Source of the DNA: Candidatus Scatomorpha merdipullorum
GTDB lineage: Bacteria; Bacillota; Clostridia; Oscillospirales; Oscillospiraceae
Assembly (NCBI GenBank): GCA_018716795.1
Contig: DVJK01000216.1
Coordinates: 1-5,281, forward strand
Direction: 5' to 3'
DNA: 5,281 nt
The position numbers were made by a program, and so were the translations under genes. Shown in pieces: positions 5,095-5,281 of the stretch; position 1 is the stretch's first letter; each line of letters starts with the position of its first letter. The notes below the pieces were generated by a model, which was not told where the DNA came from, searched no databases, and saw only the letters and a program-made list of their open reading frames with translations.

Positions 5095-5281
5095 TCACCA
5101 TTGGGTGAGCTCGAGGTAGAGGTCCTTATACTGCCTGGCGGAGTTGGTCCAGGAGACGTCCTTGGCCATGTCGCGCTGGACGACCTCGTCCCAGTGATAG
5201 CGGTTGTTGAAGTAGAGGCTCTTGGCGCGGTTGACGGCGTCGAGCAGGAGGCCGGACTCGTAGCGGTCGAAGGTGAAGCCG
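5095..5281 (-). CDS. glgA: Glycogen synthase, C-terminal fragment; 5' part outside window
   Basis: Sixty-one C-terminal codons are visible, out of roughly 480 in a typical GlgA. The enzyme adds glucose from ADP-glucose to the non-reducing ends of alpha-1,4-glucan in bacterial glycogen synthesis; it is a cytosolic GT5 enzyme of GT-B fold. The translated tail reads GFTFDRYESGLLLDAVNRA, then VVQRDMAKDVSWTNSARQY and KDLYLELTQW. It follows the E. coli GlgA pattern of GFxF...LLxAxxRA...QRxAMxxDFSWxxxAxxYxxLY. The active-site and ADP-glucose-binding motifs are off the window. It converges on the GTPase operon across two hairpins. A related GT5 starch-synthase-like protein cannot be fully excluded from this short piece. 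Confidence 0.88.
   Translation of the reverse strand, partial: GFTFDRYESGLLLDAVNRAKSLYFNNRYHWDEVVQRDMAKDVSWTNSARQYKDLYLELTQW

Noticed and set aside
1..5281. Mobile elements, tRNA/rRNA genes, riboswitches, phage or defence genes
   Set aside because: No transposase, integrase, att-like repeat, tRNA cloverleaf or known riboswitch core was seen; nearly all bases are covered by housekeeping or metal-related genes and short control gaps.

Overview
The window is GC-rich bacterial DNA, densely coded, with short intergenic gaps, strong intrinsic hairpins and AGGAGG-type ribosome binding sites. The gene content suggests a GC-rich member of the Clostridia, perhaps an Oscillospirales-like gut anaerobe: a B-type asparagine synthetase, a conserved TIM-barrel protein I associate with Firmicutes, a lipoprotein NagZ, a clostridial-type pair of CobW/COG0523 proteins, and glycogen synthase. 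This placement rests on recalled family resemblance and was not tested by a search. AUA is the commonest isoleucine codon in the three plus-strand genes, which is odd for such GC-rich DNA.

Layout from left to right. At 2-733 (+) is the C-terminal half of asparagine synthetase B. At 734-855 is a convergent gap holding two perfect hairpins. At 856-1605 (-) is a conserved TIM-barrel protein of unknown function with its own extended -10 promoter. At 1679-2863 (-) is a lipoprotein beta-N-acetylhexosaminidase (NagZ, GH3) with a Pro/Thr linker built from a 24-bp tandem repeat. At 2864-2956 is a compact divergent control region with two predicted promoters facing each other across a small inverted repeat. 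At 2957-4048 (+) is a COG0523 G3E-family GTPase with a CICC metal motif and a very His-rich insert. At 4041-4991 (+), overlapping it by 8 nt, is a second COG0523-like protein. It lacks the Cys motif and ends in a domain resembling the YcgQ/TIGR03943 (DUF1980) OB-like module. At 5012-5088 are two hairpins, the first a good bidirectional terminator. At 5095-5281 (-) is the C-terminus of glycogen synthase.

The most interesting unit is the two-gene metal operon (2957-4991). A canonical metallochaperone-type GTPase with a large metal-binding tract is translationally coupled to a paralogue that has kept its P-loop, lost the CxCC motif and gained a Cys-Cys-containing domain. I infer metal (probably zinc) trafficking by a two-subunit GTPase system. 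The flanking asnB, nagZ and glgA genes are ordinary amino-acid, cell-wall and storage-carbohydrate functions with no evident tie to it.
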